Assembly: GCF_000002875.2 (NCBI RefSeq)
Contig: NC_009415.2
Span: 320,001 to 384,000, forward strand
DNA: 64,000 nucleotides
Direction: 5' to 3'
Origin: Leishmania infantum JPCM5
Taxonomy: Eukaryota > Euglenozoa > Kinetoplastea > Trypanosomatida > Trypanosomatidae
A program made the translations under genes and the position numbers. The notes beneath the pieces are model-generated. The model was not told where the DNA came from. It was given only the letters and a program-made list of their open reading frames with translations, and did not search any database. Below are positions 21,072 to 32,949 of this stretch, one piece after another. Position 1 is the stretch's first letter. Each line of letters begins with the position of its first letter.

Positions 21072-23919
21072 GGCTGAATAAAGGTGAACGATGTTCGGGA
21101 GGTGGCAGAGAGAAAAGTTTCAATGATGGCAAATGAGCGATTTTCTTTTTTTACTTCTGTATGTGCCTGTCAGTATCGGAGGCGTGGAAAGAAAGAAAGA
21201 GGGCTGAGAACACTAAATCTCTGCGGTTTGGCAGTGCGGTGTTGATGGGCGTGGTACGGTATGCGAGAGTACAGAGAGGAAAGAATCGATGCGAGAGAGA
21301 TGAAGATGAATAAGGAAAATCTTCAAACAACGTCTTCAGCAGTCAATCAGAGGTTCTGTGGATTCCTTTGCCTTTCCTTTTTTCCTATGCTCCTTTTCCA
21401 AGGCCTCACACAGCAGATCTTGCAGTATAGAGGCTGTGCAGACTGTGCCTCACAATCCGAAATGGGGGGAAGGGGCTGTGACTGCGAGAACAAACTGTTT
21501 CACTTCTAGAGCACATGGGTTCCGTGCAAGGCGGAAGCACGACTGCGCGAGTAGCGCGCACACACGCACGTATACATTTATATGCATATACAGCGCACTC
21601 CTTACAGCGATCCCATCTCATTTGCGCACCTCGGTGTGATGGTGTGCCCCACGAGGTACAGCGACTTCCCACGGTGGCGACAGCCCTTGCACGTCCTGCA
21701 CACAATGGTGCTCACTGAGAGGCGCCCCTCACCAGAAATGGCAAAGGAAGGAGGGCCAAGGACGACGCGATAAACAACAACACACAAAAAAGATCGCTTT
21801 TCCAGGAGAAGGGAGGGCATCCGCCGCATCTGCCCGGGCTTCGAAATGATGTGCGACGCTCCTATCGGGCAGCTCCACCGCCCTCCCCCCTTGGCCGTTG
21901 GGCGCCATACAAGCATCCCTTTTGTTCTACTGTTGGTGAAGCATGCGCACGAGACGGCAGGCTAGAGGGCCGCCTCCCATCCGAGGCGGCCAGGGGTGTG
22001 ATGTGCACGTCAAACACGTGGAGAGAACAACGGCAGGGAACGACAGAGCGAGCCTTTTGCCACCTTGCGGTGGGCTACAGGGGGGGGGGGCAGGAGAACA
22101 GAACAGGAACGCAACAGCCTCCTCCCACACCCCCACTTCACGCACCTGTGATGTGAGGAGTATGTCTTTATGCCCTTCCATCCTACCGTCCTCATCCTCC
22201 ATGGCAAGGGGACACCTCAATGCGCATGGTATCGTCAGGGTCCAGTGCAGCCCCCCCCCCCAACTCTGTACGTGGGCGGAAGCCAAGCAGCCCCCCTCTA
22301 TACCTTCGAATGCCGAACCACCTCTGCCGGTGGCAGGGTCAAGTGCCTACGACGTTGGCAGGGTCAAAATAATGTATCGCTACTGATATCAGCGGCCAGG
22401 CCCTGGATGGAGTGGCTTCAGGGCGACCTGCGACAGTGGGCACACTCGTGCCATCCTCACGATGGGCAGGGTGTGCCAAAGTGACTCGAACGCACCTCAC
22501 ACGACCCTCGATGCGAACTGCTGAGGTGTGTGCCCGAGTTACCCCGAAGAGTGCGCCAGATGGCAACCGGCACAATAGAAGCGGCTGGGTGGCGACCTGC
22601 GAGGTGCCGGGCGGGTAGAGTTCCAGACAGGGGAGTGCCCCGGTGACTGAGTCGGCGCACTGCTGCAACGTGCGTGTCTCGGTTTACTGTGCACCACGCA
22701 AGGTGGCCCTGTGTCTGGCTGGGGGATACAGTAGCGGCTCATCTCATGCTCTACGGCAGCAGATGAACACGTTGATAGAGAAAGGCGAAACATCCGGAAG
22801 GCGGCATGACGTCGAGAAGATGCCTCGCTGATGAGCACAGGAAAAAGCGAAACAGACGCAAAGACACAGCCGTCGTGTGACGGTTTGTGAATGGGGCGCA
22901 ACAGCCGCTGTTACTGTTTCTGCTGCGGCCGCTGCTGCTGCTGCTTTTATTTGGCATCGTTCCCGCATGCGACTTGTGCACAGGTGTGATCGCTGGTGAG
23001 CTGTGTGCCTTCCTTTGCCCACCCTGGCACGGCAAAAACTTAAGAGCCGTCGTGAAACGCTCAACTATGCACTCCAGACGACGCAGGTCGACTTGATCAG
23101 CGACAGAACGCTTAGAGCATCAGCGACGGCAGAGGGCGAGATCTCTATGCATACGTCCACGGCTGCTTATATTACCTCCGGCTTGTCACAGACAGCCGCA
23201 CAAAACGACGGAACCTGTGAGCGGATGAAACACCACTACACAACGGCCACATGCGAGAAGCCAAGGCGGAGACGCAGTGGAGAATCGAAAAAAAAAACGT
23301 TTAAAATGACCGGATATGCGAAGAATAGCTGAAGCAGCACGGCGTCGACACTCAAAATTCAAAGCAAAAATGTGGAGAAAAAGAGAGACACACACGAGAG
23401 AGGGAGAGGGCCGACCGTGGCCGGGCACTCCATTGAAGAAACAAGAAGATATCAGTTCAGAACGGCGCCAGAGCATCGGGAGAGGGGAGGGGCGAAAAAA
23501 AGAGACAATCCGTCAGCACGCTCAAGCGGTAAGAGACTACATGGCAAGTAAAGTGTTCGCAACAGCAACCGCCCGCCATCCCCCCTCTCGGAAAAAAAAA
23601 AACAGCCCGCGCGCATGGCTTCGAAAAGAGGAGGTCAGCAGGAAAAGCCAAACGTCGATCTTCTCAGCGGGAAGAGTTGAGAAGAGAGAGATAAACAAAG
23701 AAGAGACACGCGCAGTTGATCGCCCTTCTCTCGCTGTCGTACCGCACCGCCTCTGCAGTGTTGAAGAGGACTGCCTTAAAGCGAGTACAGTGAAGGAAAG
23801 AAGCGCTGTACAGCGCACACAGAAACACATATCGCACGGTGTCGGCGCCAGAAGGACACACCGCAGAACGTACGCGTGAACACGGCAAAAGCGCATCAAG
23901 ACAAGCAGAAGATACTCGA
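21072..23919. other. Spacer with a SIDER2-like element
   Basis: No gene seen. Contents: a SIDER2-like repeat (22247-22700), a G-run at about 22081-22090, a C-run at about 22249-22260, and purine-rich plus-strand stretches over 23290-23700. Probably the 3' side of the decayed gene at 23920-25790. Confidence 0.5.
22247..22700 (+). mobile_element. SIDER2-like degenerate short retroposon
   Basis: Matches the reverse complement of 56300-56764 over several hundred bases. Shared blocks include TGTACGTGGGCGGAAGCCAA, the GACCTGCGACAGTGG core, GATGGGCAGGGTGTG and CTGAGTCGGC. Size, degeneracy and location in a long untranslated spacer fit Leishmania SIDER2 elements, remnants of ingi/L1Tc-type retroposons often found in 3'UTRs and tied to mRNA instability. 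The ends are approximate. Relative to the 56.5-kb copy it is inverted, so its core runs against local transcription. Confidence 0.65.
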
Positions 23920-25790
23920 TCCATGTTGCCGGCTTCCCTGATATGCCGCAGCAGGTAGGGCTCTGCAGACGCCGTACCGCGAAGACCACGAACCAGATCA
24001 TGCACGACCTTGCTGTGCAGACCAGATGAAGAAAGTCGGTCAGCTGCGCTGTCAAACTGGATGCAGGCTTGCAGAGAACCTATGCGGATTACTGCCGCCC
24101 CCTTCTTGGCGCAACATCATACACGTGGGTCCCACCGCTGAAGTCAAGGTCGGTGGTCACGTTAGGGCTATCCTTTTTTTTTTTGCTCAAGCCTGCATTT
24201 TATGCTCGAATGCGTGCCATTTTCTTGTGCATCCGCCATCTTGAACACGTTTGTGTCTGCACGCAGGTTTCTCGACACGACGGTCGCCCATGACATGTCA
24301 GCCGGCCCTGCAGTAAGCAGCTTCGTCGGGGTAGTCGGCCATCGCAGATGCCTCAGTGACATTAGCCACGCGCATGCCCGCCTCCGTGTCGCGCACTCGG
24401 GTGCTTTTGACCGATGTAAAGCCGGGCAAGGCTCTCTCGAGCGTGTGCGGACTGCGCCCCGCAGCAGGACAAAAAACGGATTTTGTTTTCCCGGTCATGC
24501 ACGTGCTTTGCAGCGGGTGGGGCATTACGCCCGCGGACGGCGAGTTCCTTTCTCGTGCACACGCAAGTAGGCATTGCGGGCGAAAGCAAGTGCGAGCGGC
24601 GCGGACTGAGCTTGCGACCCCCGCGCGCCGCACTTGAACATGTGACCATCATGTCTTTGCTAGCACAGAGTGCCTTGCCGACACTCACGATGGAGGCAGT
24701 CCCAACAAGGCCTATGGCGTCATGAGCCGTGCTAGTGCTGCTCTGGGTGATACTGGTGCAAATCAGCTAAGCCATCTCTACTTGTGTCGCTGATCCCTCG
24801 TGACACCCCGCGCAGCTGCACATGCTGCGTCGAGACGATCGACTGCATTGGCCGACGTGCGATCCTGTCGCATCCGCTCCGTTGGAGCCGTAGGGGCTTC
24901 CATGAGCGCGCCTTTGCAATCGGCCGACATAGAACTGTGGTATTAGCGGCAATGGGTGCCATCCAAAGCCGTCGCAGAGAGCTGAGGCGGCTTACAAGGC
25001 ACACAGAAAAGCTTCCCCCCCCCTCCCCCCTCCCCCCAAGCGCGCAGTCGCAGCATTAATCTCCGAATTCCTCACGTCACCTGAGCTCACTTTCTTCGTT
25101 TTCTTTTCTTGCAACTCAGAACCTGCACACCTTTGCGCGTTGAATAAAGCCGCCACCGTCGCACAGCTTAGCCTCTTTCCACAGCGTCAGGCAGAGCAGC
25201 GGAATCTGTGCTTGGCTGACGGTCATGAGGTAAAACTGGGCTGCGAGGGAAGTCGCTTTCTCCCCCTTGCTGCTTCGGGAATGAGTCGTAGGTAAGCAAA
25301 GGTAGCGTCGAACAGTCGACGTAAGAAGCCCAGCAGGTGGCGCGACTAGCCGCTCAGCAGACGATGAGGGTTCGCCATCGTTGCTGTCGTTGCCACGCGG
25401 CACACTGCTCGACCGCAAGCGCTTGCTGGCGTTTCGGCTTTGGCGATTCTCCGATTTCTCCAGGAGTCCCCCCATCCCGATTATCTGACGGAGAGTCACA
25501 AGCTTCGATCGAGGCCTCGTTGGATGGCGTCCACGCGCCAGCGTCTTCCTTGAGAATGGCAGGAGAGCTGCCCGTCTTTATCGGGCCCCTTTGAAGGACA
25601 GCCTCCACGAAAGCGTCCCAGAAGCCGTGCCCGCGGTGACCCTTAACGAGCCTGCACAACGCCCAGCAACAGGACCGCGTAGCATCCCTCCTGCCCTGCC
25701 TAGGCACCGCGGTCGCACGAATTTGGGTAAGTCTTCGCCCCTCTTGGGCAGTGACCGTCATTCGCTTCGCCTTTGAAGGCACAAGGGGTA
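23920..25790 (-). pseudogene. Decayed full-length copy of the 621-residue myristoyl-protein gene (copy A)
   Basis: Pieces in several frames are collinear with the intact gene at 29516-31381. HGFWDAFVEAVLQ (near 25610) matches [30 protein letters not shown] (near 25170) matches [29 protein letters not shown] (near 24420) matches [19 protein letters not shown] (near 24000) matches TNLVTGLYG close to the C-terminus. Distances between the pieces equal those in the intact gene to within tens of bases, so the whole gene is present but broken by frameshifts and stops. No usable start was found. Ends are estimated from the alignment. Confidence 0.8.
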
Positions 25791-27312
25791 CGAGAAATGG
25801 AAGCAAGAGGAGGTCCCGCACCGGCCGCTTCCCAGCCCTGAGCAGAGAGGAAGAGGCAGAGAAAAGAGAAGTTAGGGTACCTTCGGGCCTGTGTAGACGA
25901 AGGGCGGAAAAGGTGCCATGGAAGCGATGCCTGACGCTCCTCCAAGGAGGTCGCCCAGACGTCTCCGAGTACATGTTCCTCCGGCCTGGCGTAGGCTCAA
26001 GCATCTGCCCATGAACAGCACGGTGTGTGCACTTGCAAGATAGTGAGAGTACGCACTAAGAACCAGAGAGAGGGCCGCAGAGAAAATACGTTCTCGAGGA
26101 GTGGCTGGGCGATGCTCTCCAGAGCAGAAGGCTACTTTCTAAATTTCTCGCGTTTAGCTCTCGAGCGTTCCCAAAAAAAAAGTTCAGCAACAGCGCAGAG
26201 CACGCTTCGGAATATACATTTGGAAACAACACACATCACCAGCGGGCGGTGACGTGCTGGAGCAGGCGTGTAGGCGCTAGGTGGTCCTGTTTCCTGTGGC
26301 GGAAGCGGTTCTTTTCCGGCGCATTCGACACGTGCACACACCATTTCGAATTGACTCGCCGTCGCGCTTGGTGTTACAACAAGGAGCTGCGTGGGCAAAC
26401 AAACAAAAACACGACACAGTGCGCTGTATATCTGCCTCTTTGTGTCTAGGTTACCTCGAACTCATGGCCATTACCCATGACGCAACAAAACCGATCACAT
26501 GCCTGAGCAGAGGGCAGCTGCTGCACCACGCTTCCATCGTTAAGATGTCCGGCTCGAAAAGTCTTGTGCGTGCGGGGGGAGGAAACAGAGTTGAGGGCGA
26601 ATGATAACAAAACGCAAAAGACAACTGCGACAGTGGTGGTGAAATCGGCTAAAGTACTAGGGGGAAAAAATCGAAAAAAAAGGAGCCTAAGTCGCTTGCG
26701 CGCCACCAGTTAAACTCCAGTGAGCGACAAGAGGGGCGAGGGAGGGTTGCATGGAGAGGAAGGGGAAAGGTAGTTAAGAGAAGAGGGGAGCAGGAACCAT
26801 TTATAGCCATTCCAACACGTCGAAGTCAAATGAAAAATAATACTCTTCCAACTTCCAACAAAAAAAAGAAGGATGCCAATGATAAAAAGACGCGCACTGC
26901 ACAAAGAGCCAAGGAATCGTGCGTGTGTGTCGGTGTGTTGTCATCTAACCAATTTGCTTGTTTACAGGTCAACTCGTGCATATGTCGCATGACGATTGAC
27001 ATAGACACGACCACACTGACCGAGGGCGCCGAAGCAGAACAGCCGCCATCACAAAAAGAGAGACAATAGCCCTGCGCTATAGAAAAAACACAAGGCGGTT
27101 CATCAGCACGAGCATCGTCGAACAAAAAACGTTTGAGGCGGAGAGTTCTAACAGGCGCACACAATACAAATCACGACATCGTGCGCACACAGAAACGGAG
27201 CTTTTCGCAAACGACACTGATCCACACGTACCCGCAACGCGACAGTAACCAAAAAAGCAACCTCAGCCACCAGCAGAAGAGAACAAAAAAACTTCTCCTT
27301 TAGTTCGGTCCG
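25791..27312. other. Spacer
   Basis: No coding evidence. It holds purine-rich plus-strand stretches (for example 26590-26690 and 26860-26890) and separates the pseudogene from the tandem repeat. Confidence 0.5.
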
Positions 27313-28229
27313 CCATGGCATGGGAAGGGAGACGGTGAGGCCCGTGGCAACAGCAGCTCATGTCGCGCCACTCACGCTCCGCAACGAGAAAGCACATCGC
27401 AGCAAAAAAAAGGAGAAAAGCAGCAGTCCACCAAGCAGTTCAAGCCTATATGAGGTAAGAATCAGTGCTTGGTCCTTCCCTTCCGCCTACTCTGGGTGAA
27501 CAACCACGAGCAGAACGTGGAAAGCAAACTTCGCCGAGAAGAGACAGGAGCCACAACCGCCGCAGCTGCACCAGGATTCGTCCGCCATAGTGGTGCCCTG
27601 CGGCGGCAGAGATGCGTATGACAGACACAAAAGACGACGGCAAAGAGCCGAGCACAAACTGGCGCACTTGGCGAGCACAGGGGCATCACATATGTGTACA
27701 GCCCAAGTGAGGATGAAGAGAAATCAATAATTAGGTGCCGCAAAACACATTCTCTCCCGCCACATCCGCGACGCTATGGCGGACAGTAAAACAACATCGT
27801 GAGATAAGATGAGCTTACACACAGGCACAGGGGCAGCGCCATTCTTCCTTTTCGCAATGTGCCCCTCTACCTGAACACGCCGGCCTACACGCACATGCAA
27901 CCACAGCTCGCCTACCTTCGCAGGCATACGGCTCAGCAGTCTTCACCCAGGACGCAGCGCCCTGCCGTCGAGCCGGGGCCGCGCGCCTAGCGGGCTCCTC
28001 TCGCTCAGCCTCCGGATGCGCGCAACCCCAGCGCAGCCCTCTGCCCGCCCACACCAGCAGTCCGCAGCCAGCACCCAAGGCCAGGCCGCAGGCCCCCGGC
28101 GGCCCCACAGAGCAGGCACGCGGCCCTCGTGCCACCACGCCGTGGCCGGCATCCTCAGGCGAAGCCGGGAGTAGGCGACTCCAGCATCAGAATCGAAGAC
28201 GAAAATCCTCTTCCGCATACTTGGGTGCG
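27313..28229. repeat. 917-bp tandem direct repeat, unit 1
   Basis: Matches 28230-29107 at a constant offset of 917 bp with only a few substitutions over about 880 bp. The last ~40 bases (28191-28229) are not matched, because unit 2 runs into different sequence after GCATCAGAA. No ORF in the unit looks coding. It lies just downstream of the intact myristoyl-protein gene, so it is probably 3'UTR or spacer. Confidence 0.9.
27904..28190 (-). repeat. GC-rich dispersed repeat, copy B1
   Basis: Lies inside the first 917-bp unit. Shares CAGCTCGCCTACCTTCGCAG through AGTAGGCGACTCCAGCATCA with copies A, B2 and C where each is complete. Confidence 0.85.
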
Positions 28230-29107
28230 CCATGGTATGGCAAGGGGGACGGTGAGGCCCGTGGCAACAGCCGGTCGTGTCGCGCCACTCACGCTCCGCA
28301 ACGAGAAAGCACATCGCAGCAAAAAAAAGGAGAAAAGCAGCAGTCCACCAAGCAGTTCAAGCCTATATGAGGTAAGAATCAGTGCTTGGTCCTTCCCTTC
28401 CGCCTACTCTGGGTGAACAACCACGAGCAGAACGTGGAAAGCAAACTTCGCCGAGAAGAGACAGGAGCCACAACCGCCGCAGCTGCACCAGGATTCGTCC
28501 GCCATAGTGGTGCCCTGCGGCGGCAGAGATGCGTATGACAGACACAAAAGATGACGGCAAAGACCCGAGCACAAACTGGCGCACTTGGCGAGCACAGGGG
28601 CATCACATATGTGTACAGCCCAAGTGAGGATGAAGAGAAATCAATAATTAGGTGCCGCAAAACACATTCTCTCCCGCCACATCCGCGACGCTATGGCGGA
28701 CAGTAAAACAACATCGTGAGATAAGATGAGCTTACACACAGGCACAGGGGCAGCGCCATTCTTCCTTTTCGCAATGTGCCCCTCTACCTGAACACGCCGG
28801 CCTACACGCACATGCAACCACAGCTCGCCTACCTTCGCAGGCATACGGCTCAGCAGTCTTCACCCAGGACGCAGCGCCCTGCCGTCGAGCCGGGGCCGCG
28901 CGCCTAGCGGGCTCCTCTCGCTCAGCCTCCGGATGCGCGCAGCCCCAGCGCAGCCCACTGCCCGCCCACACCAGCAGTCCGCAGCCAGCACCCAAGGCCA
29001 GGCCGCAGGCCCCCGGCGGCCCCACAGAGCAGGCACGCGGCCCTCGTGCCACCACGCCGTGGCCGGCATCCTCAGGCGAAGCCGGGAGTAGGCGACTCCA
29101 GCATCAG
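28230..29107. repeat. 917-bp tandem direct repeat, unit 2
   Basis: Second unit of the tandem pair, with almost the same sequence as 27313-28190. Its end continues straight into the longer form of the GC-rich dispersed repeat (to about 29213). Confidence 0.9.
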
Positions 29108-29213
29108 AAGCACTAGCATCAGCAGCGGCGCGTGGGAGTGTGACTGGAAGCGCTCGCGTACAAGTGAGCAGGCGCACATGCTCAAAGAGCGAGTGGCGGA
29201 GAAGACTGGGAGA
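28821..29213 (-). repeat. GC-rich dispersed repeat, copy B2 (longest copy)
   Basis: Contains the shared core plus an extra ~105 bp (through GAGCAGGCGCACATGCTCAA and AGAGCGAGTGGCGGAG) that is otherwise seen only in copy C at 63 kb. The element is therefore at least about 390 bp long, and copies A and B1 are truncated at one end. Confidence 0.85.
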
Positions 29214-29515
29214 GCGAAAGGGAACAGGAAACCGCCGGCTCAGCATCGCTATGGGGCAGAGCAGCAGCTCACATCGCCCAAGGCACGGAAGAAAACACAT
29301 GCAAGCAAAACGTACGAAAAACAACAAACAGAAAGCGGTAGGCGGCCTCAGCAGCACGCCTGCGGCACGCGTCATCGCTAAACCGATCGCAGCGTTTTAC
29401 TACATGCAGCCGCGAGGAGAAACGAACAGCAGCCATGTCAGCAAGGCTACACCAAAGCACGCATGGTTTTCTGAAGCACATCATCACAAGGAGGCAAGGT
29501 AACAGCGCGCTCCCC

Positions 29516-31381
29516 TTACTCCTCCAGATGCTTGCGCAAGATGGATGCTATGATGTGCCACTCGCTGGAGTCAGGGCCGTAGAGTCCGGTCACAAGGTTA
29601 GTCACATTATTTATGAACTCGGCGCTCTCAGGTATACCAGACATTTTCCGTAGCATCGATGCGAGACGCACTGAGGGAAGAGCGGTAGCGCATGCCTCCT
29701 CCAAGCAAAGGGCGACGCACGTACGCTCATCGCTGAGGTGGAGGTCTGCATTGATGTACCGCCGTTTCTTGATGAGCCTCTCCTCGCACTTCTTCGTAAG
29801 AGCCTCCCGCTTCTCAGCACCAGCGCTGCCCTCCGATATCGGGGGGTTCCGGTGTGAGCCGGGCGCTGCGCCACCGCCGTCCCCTGGCACATGCACCGCA
29901 GCACTGCCCCTCTGCCAGTGGGCATCTGCAGCTGCCCCGGGCAGGTGAAGCTCCTCATGCTCCGCCATGGTAGCATAGTGCGCAAAAGTGCTCTTTCCGG
30001 GCACAAACCCCGGCAGCGACTTCTTCAGCATGTACAGGCTGCACCCGGGTACGATCACAAGTCCAGTATTAAAGTTCCAGTTCGTGTAGTGGTAACTCAT
30101 GCGCTCTGCGGGGGAGCGCAGCTGCGCCTGCGAATGACGGCTCACGTTCTCCTGAACATGCAGACGAACATTGCGAGCCAGGATCAGCGGAATCAGCGCA
30201 GACTCCGTAGGCGACCACGGGTAGCCGGAGGCGTACAGGTGGCGGTGCTGATCGTTGCCAAAGGAGAGAATCTTCTGGCTACTCATGTGGGAGCTGGCGC
30301 CCATCGAGCTCAGACACTCGCGGTCGAAGTTCGACGGCTTCGGCAGGCTCGCCATGATCAGCCGGCTCAGGTACTCGTTCGGGTACTCCCCCGCGAGGCC
30401 CAAGACCAGCCGGCTCACCATGTCCAGGTGCTCCACAATGTTGGCGTAAACGCGATTCACCTTCCTCTGATCCGTCAGGCGACTGTAGCTCCGCAGCAAA
30501 AGACCACAGTAGTCGGCAAGAAAGACAAGACAGTAGTAGCGGCAGTTCGCCTCCAGCAGCTGAAGAGTGAAAAGCAGCGACGCTGTGCGATCGATCGTGC
30601 GCCACTTCTGCTTCCCTTTATTGGAGCTGTGCGAGTCAGGGTTCAGCTCCGCAGAGAGCTCCGCGACACCCGAGCAGATCTTCAGGTTGCGCACCTTCGC
30701 GTAGTCGATAAAGCCGCCACCGTCGCCGAGCTTGGCCTCCTTCCACAGCGTCAGGCAGTGCAGCAGCATCTGAGTGTGGGTGATGGTGAAGATGCAGTAG
30801 CGCGCGGCGAGCCCGGTGACCTTCTCCATATGTGCTGTGGAGGGGATCAGCTGTAGGTACGTGTGCCCAATATCAGCGAGCAACCGATAGTAGTCCATGA
30901 CATCAGTCAGGCCCCCGTCAAGCGGCAGGAAGACGTCAACTACCTTGGTGTCGTGCACGGACTGTGCACCGTTCGTCCTTGCGTCCGCCTGCTCCGCAGA
31001 GTCGCCGCCATCGCCCCTGTCACCGCTGCCCGGCAGCTCGTCTGCCTTGTCCGGCACACTACCCCCAAGCACGGTCTGCGGCTGCACATCGTTGCACGGG
31101 CCCAGCGGGCCGTCAGCGGCCGGGCCTGCGTCGACATCCTCCTGCACACCGTCCTTCGGCAGCGACGCGCCGCCGCCCTCGAAACCAGCGCTGCGCTCCT
31201 TCTGCAGCACCGCCTTTGTGAACGTGTCCCAGAAGTGCCGCCCGGGGTGTCGTGTCAGCGCCTGCACAAAGTACACCTCCGACACGGTGAAGCGGCCTTC
31301 TTGCGCGGCCTTCACGCCGCGGTAAAACACCTCCGGGTGCCCTTCGCCCTCCAAGGGCACCGAGGACTGCCTGTTGCCCAT
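29516..31381 (-). CDS. Putative N-myristoylated protein, only intact member of a local array
   Basis: A 621-residue, mostly helical soluble protein. The N-terminus MGNRQSSVP has Gly2 and Ser6, the pattern preferred by N-myristoyltransferase, so membrane attachment by myristate is likely. There is no signal peptide or TM helix. After a helical start ([20 protein letters not shown], about 19-38) comes an acidic low-complexity insert at about 70-145, then a long helical region (for example [20 protein letters not shown] near 210) and a Cys/Leu-rich C-terminal part ending [10 protein letters not shown] do not recognise the family; a BRO1-like helical fold crossed my mind but I cannot support it. 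Two decayed full-length copies flank it (23920-25790 and 32950-34719), and genes for a small membrane protein lie at both ends of the array. The start is the first ATG, and it creates the myristoylation site. Confidence 0.85.
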   Translation of the reverse strand: MGNRQSSVPLEGEGHPEVFYRGVKAAQEGRFTVSEVYFVQALTRHPGRHFWDTFTKAVLQKERSAGFEGGGASLPKDGVQEDVDAGPAADGPLGPCNDVQPQTVLGGSVPDKADELPGSGDRGDGGDSAEQADARTNGAQSVHDTKVVDVFLPLDGGLTDVMDYYRLLADIGHTYLQLIPSTAHMEKVTGLAARYCIFTITHTQMLLHCLTLWKEAKLGDGGGFIDYAKVRNLKICSGVAELSAELNPDSHSSNKGKQKWRTIDRTASLLFTLQLLEANCRYYCLVFLADYCGLLLRSYSRLTDQRKVNRVYANIVEHLDMVSRLVLGLAGEYPNEYLSRLIMASLPKPSNFDRECLSSMGASSHMSSQKILSFGNDQHRHLYASGYPWSPTESALIPLILARNVRLHVQENVSRHSQAQLRSPAERMSYHYTNWNFNTGLVIVPGCSLYMLKKSLPGFVPGKSTFAHYATMAEHEELHLPGAAADAHWQRGSAAVHVPGDGGGAAPGSHRNPPISEGSAGAEKREALTKKCEERLIKKRRYINADLHLSDERTCVALCLEEACATALPSVRLASMLRKMSGIPESAEFINNVTNLVTGLYGPDSSEWHIIASILRKHLEE

Positions 31382-32949
31382 TCCAGCGCAGACACCTTGG
31401 GCAGAGCGGCAGGCAAGAGCCGATGCGTACAGGAGAGCGGAGAGCAGAGTGGCCGGCGATGACGCGCCTCAACTGTGCGGCCGGGGGAGGCGGAGGCGGG
31501 AGCCGCAGTGCGGCGGCCAGCAGAGGAAGAGCGAGGAAGGCTCGTGGGAGCAAAGCGGGAAACGAGAGGCACACGGGCGCTGTTATTTCAGCTGCTCTCA
31601 AGCACAAGGCAGGGGAGGACGGGGGCGCAACGAGAGGCGTGGGGTAGAGCAGGATGGAGGCATGAAGCACATGCTTCACGGAGGGAGGGCAGCACCAGAA
31701 GCCGCCGTCACAGCAGTGCCGTAGCAATACAGGCATTAAGCGCCACACCACCGCGCATCCGAATTCGGCGCCCGCCCGTGTGAGTGTGACGCGCGCGCGC
31801 AACTGCCGCCAGCAGGCTCACGTGCAGCAGCATACAATGCGGTGGCGCTGGTGTTCTGCCTACGGGCTGTTTATGTCCGTCGGGTGCGCCCCCCACAGAT
31901 CGCCACGGGTCATGCGGGCTGCTGAGTGCGACTACCCTCGAGGAAAGCGGGATGCTGATTGTACTTCGTCACGCACGCAAGGGAGCAAAGAAGGGGGAGA
32001 AGCAAAGGCGCAGCTCGATTCCCGCACAGGCTCCCCCTCTTCCGCCCTCGAAGCCAACGGCGTCGTGCGGGTGGAAAGAGTCTCCTCAATCAGTGTGGTC
32101 GGAGGCGAGCCCGTGCAAGGTGAGGCAGGCACGGCACGGTCCGCAAAAGGGGAGCACACCGATACGACATCACGCAGCCAAAGCCACCGGCACACCACAC
32201 GCCGTGACCGCTTCGCAGCACAGTGTAATGCTGCAGAGGTAGTAGGCAGAGGCTCCCAGGTCACGGTGCCCGACCGCAGGCGAGCAGCCAAGCATAGCAG
32301 TCGGCAGGCTTTTCCGTGTGCGCGCGGGAGGTCCAAGAGCAAAAGGCACGGGGGCATCGCGCAGTGCGTGGGAGCAGGGGCCACCGGGGAGAGCGGCGGC
32401 ATGCACGGCTCCAGCGCGTCGCCCCGCCGTCGAGCACACGTTCATGCGCGTGCGCCGGCCCGGACGATCCAGCCTGAGATGGAGGGAAGCAAAGGGCGCG
32501 AGAGAGCAGCGCACGCACGAGCAGAGGGGAAGAAGAGGGGACAGCAACGCGAGGGGCGCGAAGCGGATGAAGCGCACGCAAAGTCGCGCCCACCAAGGCG
32601 GCACGAGCCCCTCGGTGGGCAGGCAGAAGATGAGAGCAAAAAGGGCCTGACGCAGCTGTCTCTCCCCTTCCGCTGTTGCGCTTGGCACCCCTCAGCCGCT
32701 GCGCCGCGTGCAGGGTGTGCGGGAAAGTGCAGCGAGAAGAGAACACCACAAGGGCGATGCAGCGAAAAGCCGACACGACAAGCGTGCGCGCCAGTGCCCA
32801 GGCCGACGGCGACGCTGAGCGACAACGCAAGAGGGAGCTGCCGTCGGACAGCATGCGCATCACGGCGAGGAGACGCGCGCAGAGGGATTAGCGGCAAAAC
32901 TGAGGTCGGCGGCCGCCCGCCCAAAAGAAACCGAGCGGGTCTCCCTTGC
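31382..32949. other. Spacer
   Basis: GC-rich and without a supported gene. A 435-codon plus-strand ORF (31780-33087) lies here but looks like a composition artefact, and it runs antisense into the pseudogene to the right. This should hold the 3' remnant of that pseudogene and the splice region of the intact gene. Confidence 0.5.

Noticed and set aside
20268..21077. 269-codon plus-strand ORF overlapping the small membrane protein gene
   Set aside because: The opposite-strand ORF has a signal peptide, a TM helix and an identical second copy; this one has only low-complexity sequence outside the overlap.
25016..25038. C-runs (also near 22249, 54290) and G-runs (33452-33468, 55857-55872) as regulatory G-quadruplexes
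   Set aside because: They could fold, but position and context give no evidence of function beyond low complexity.
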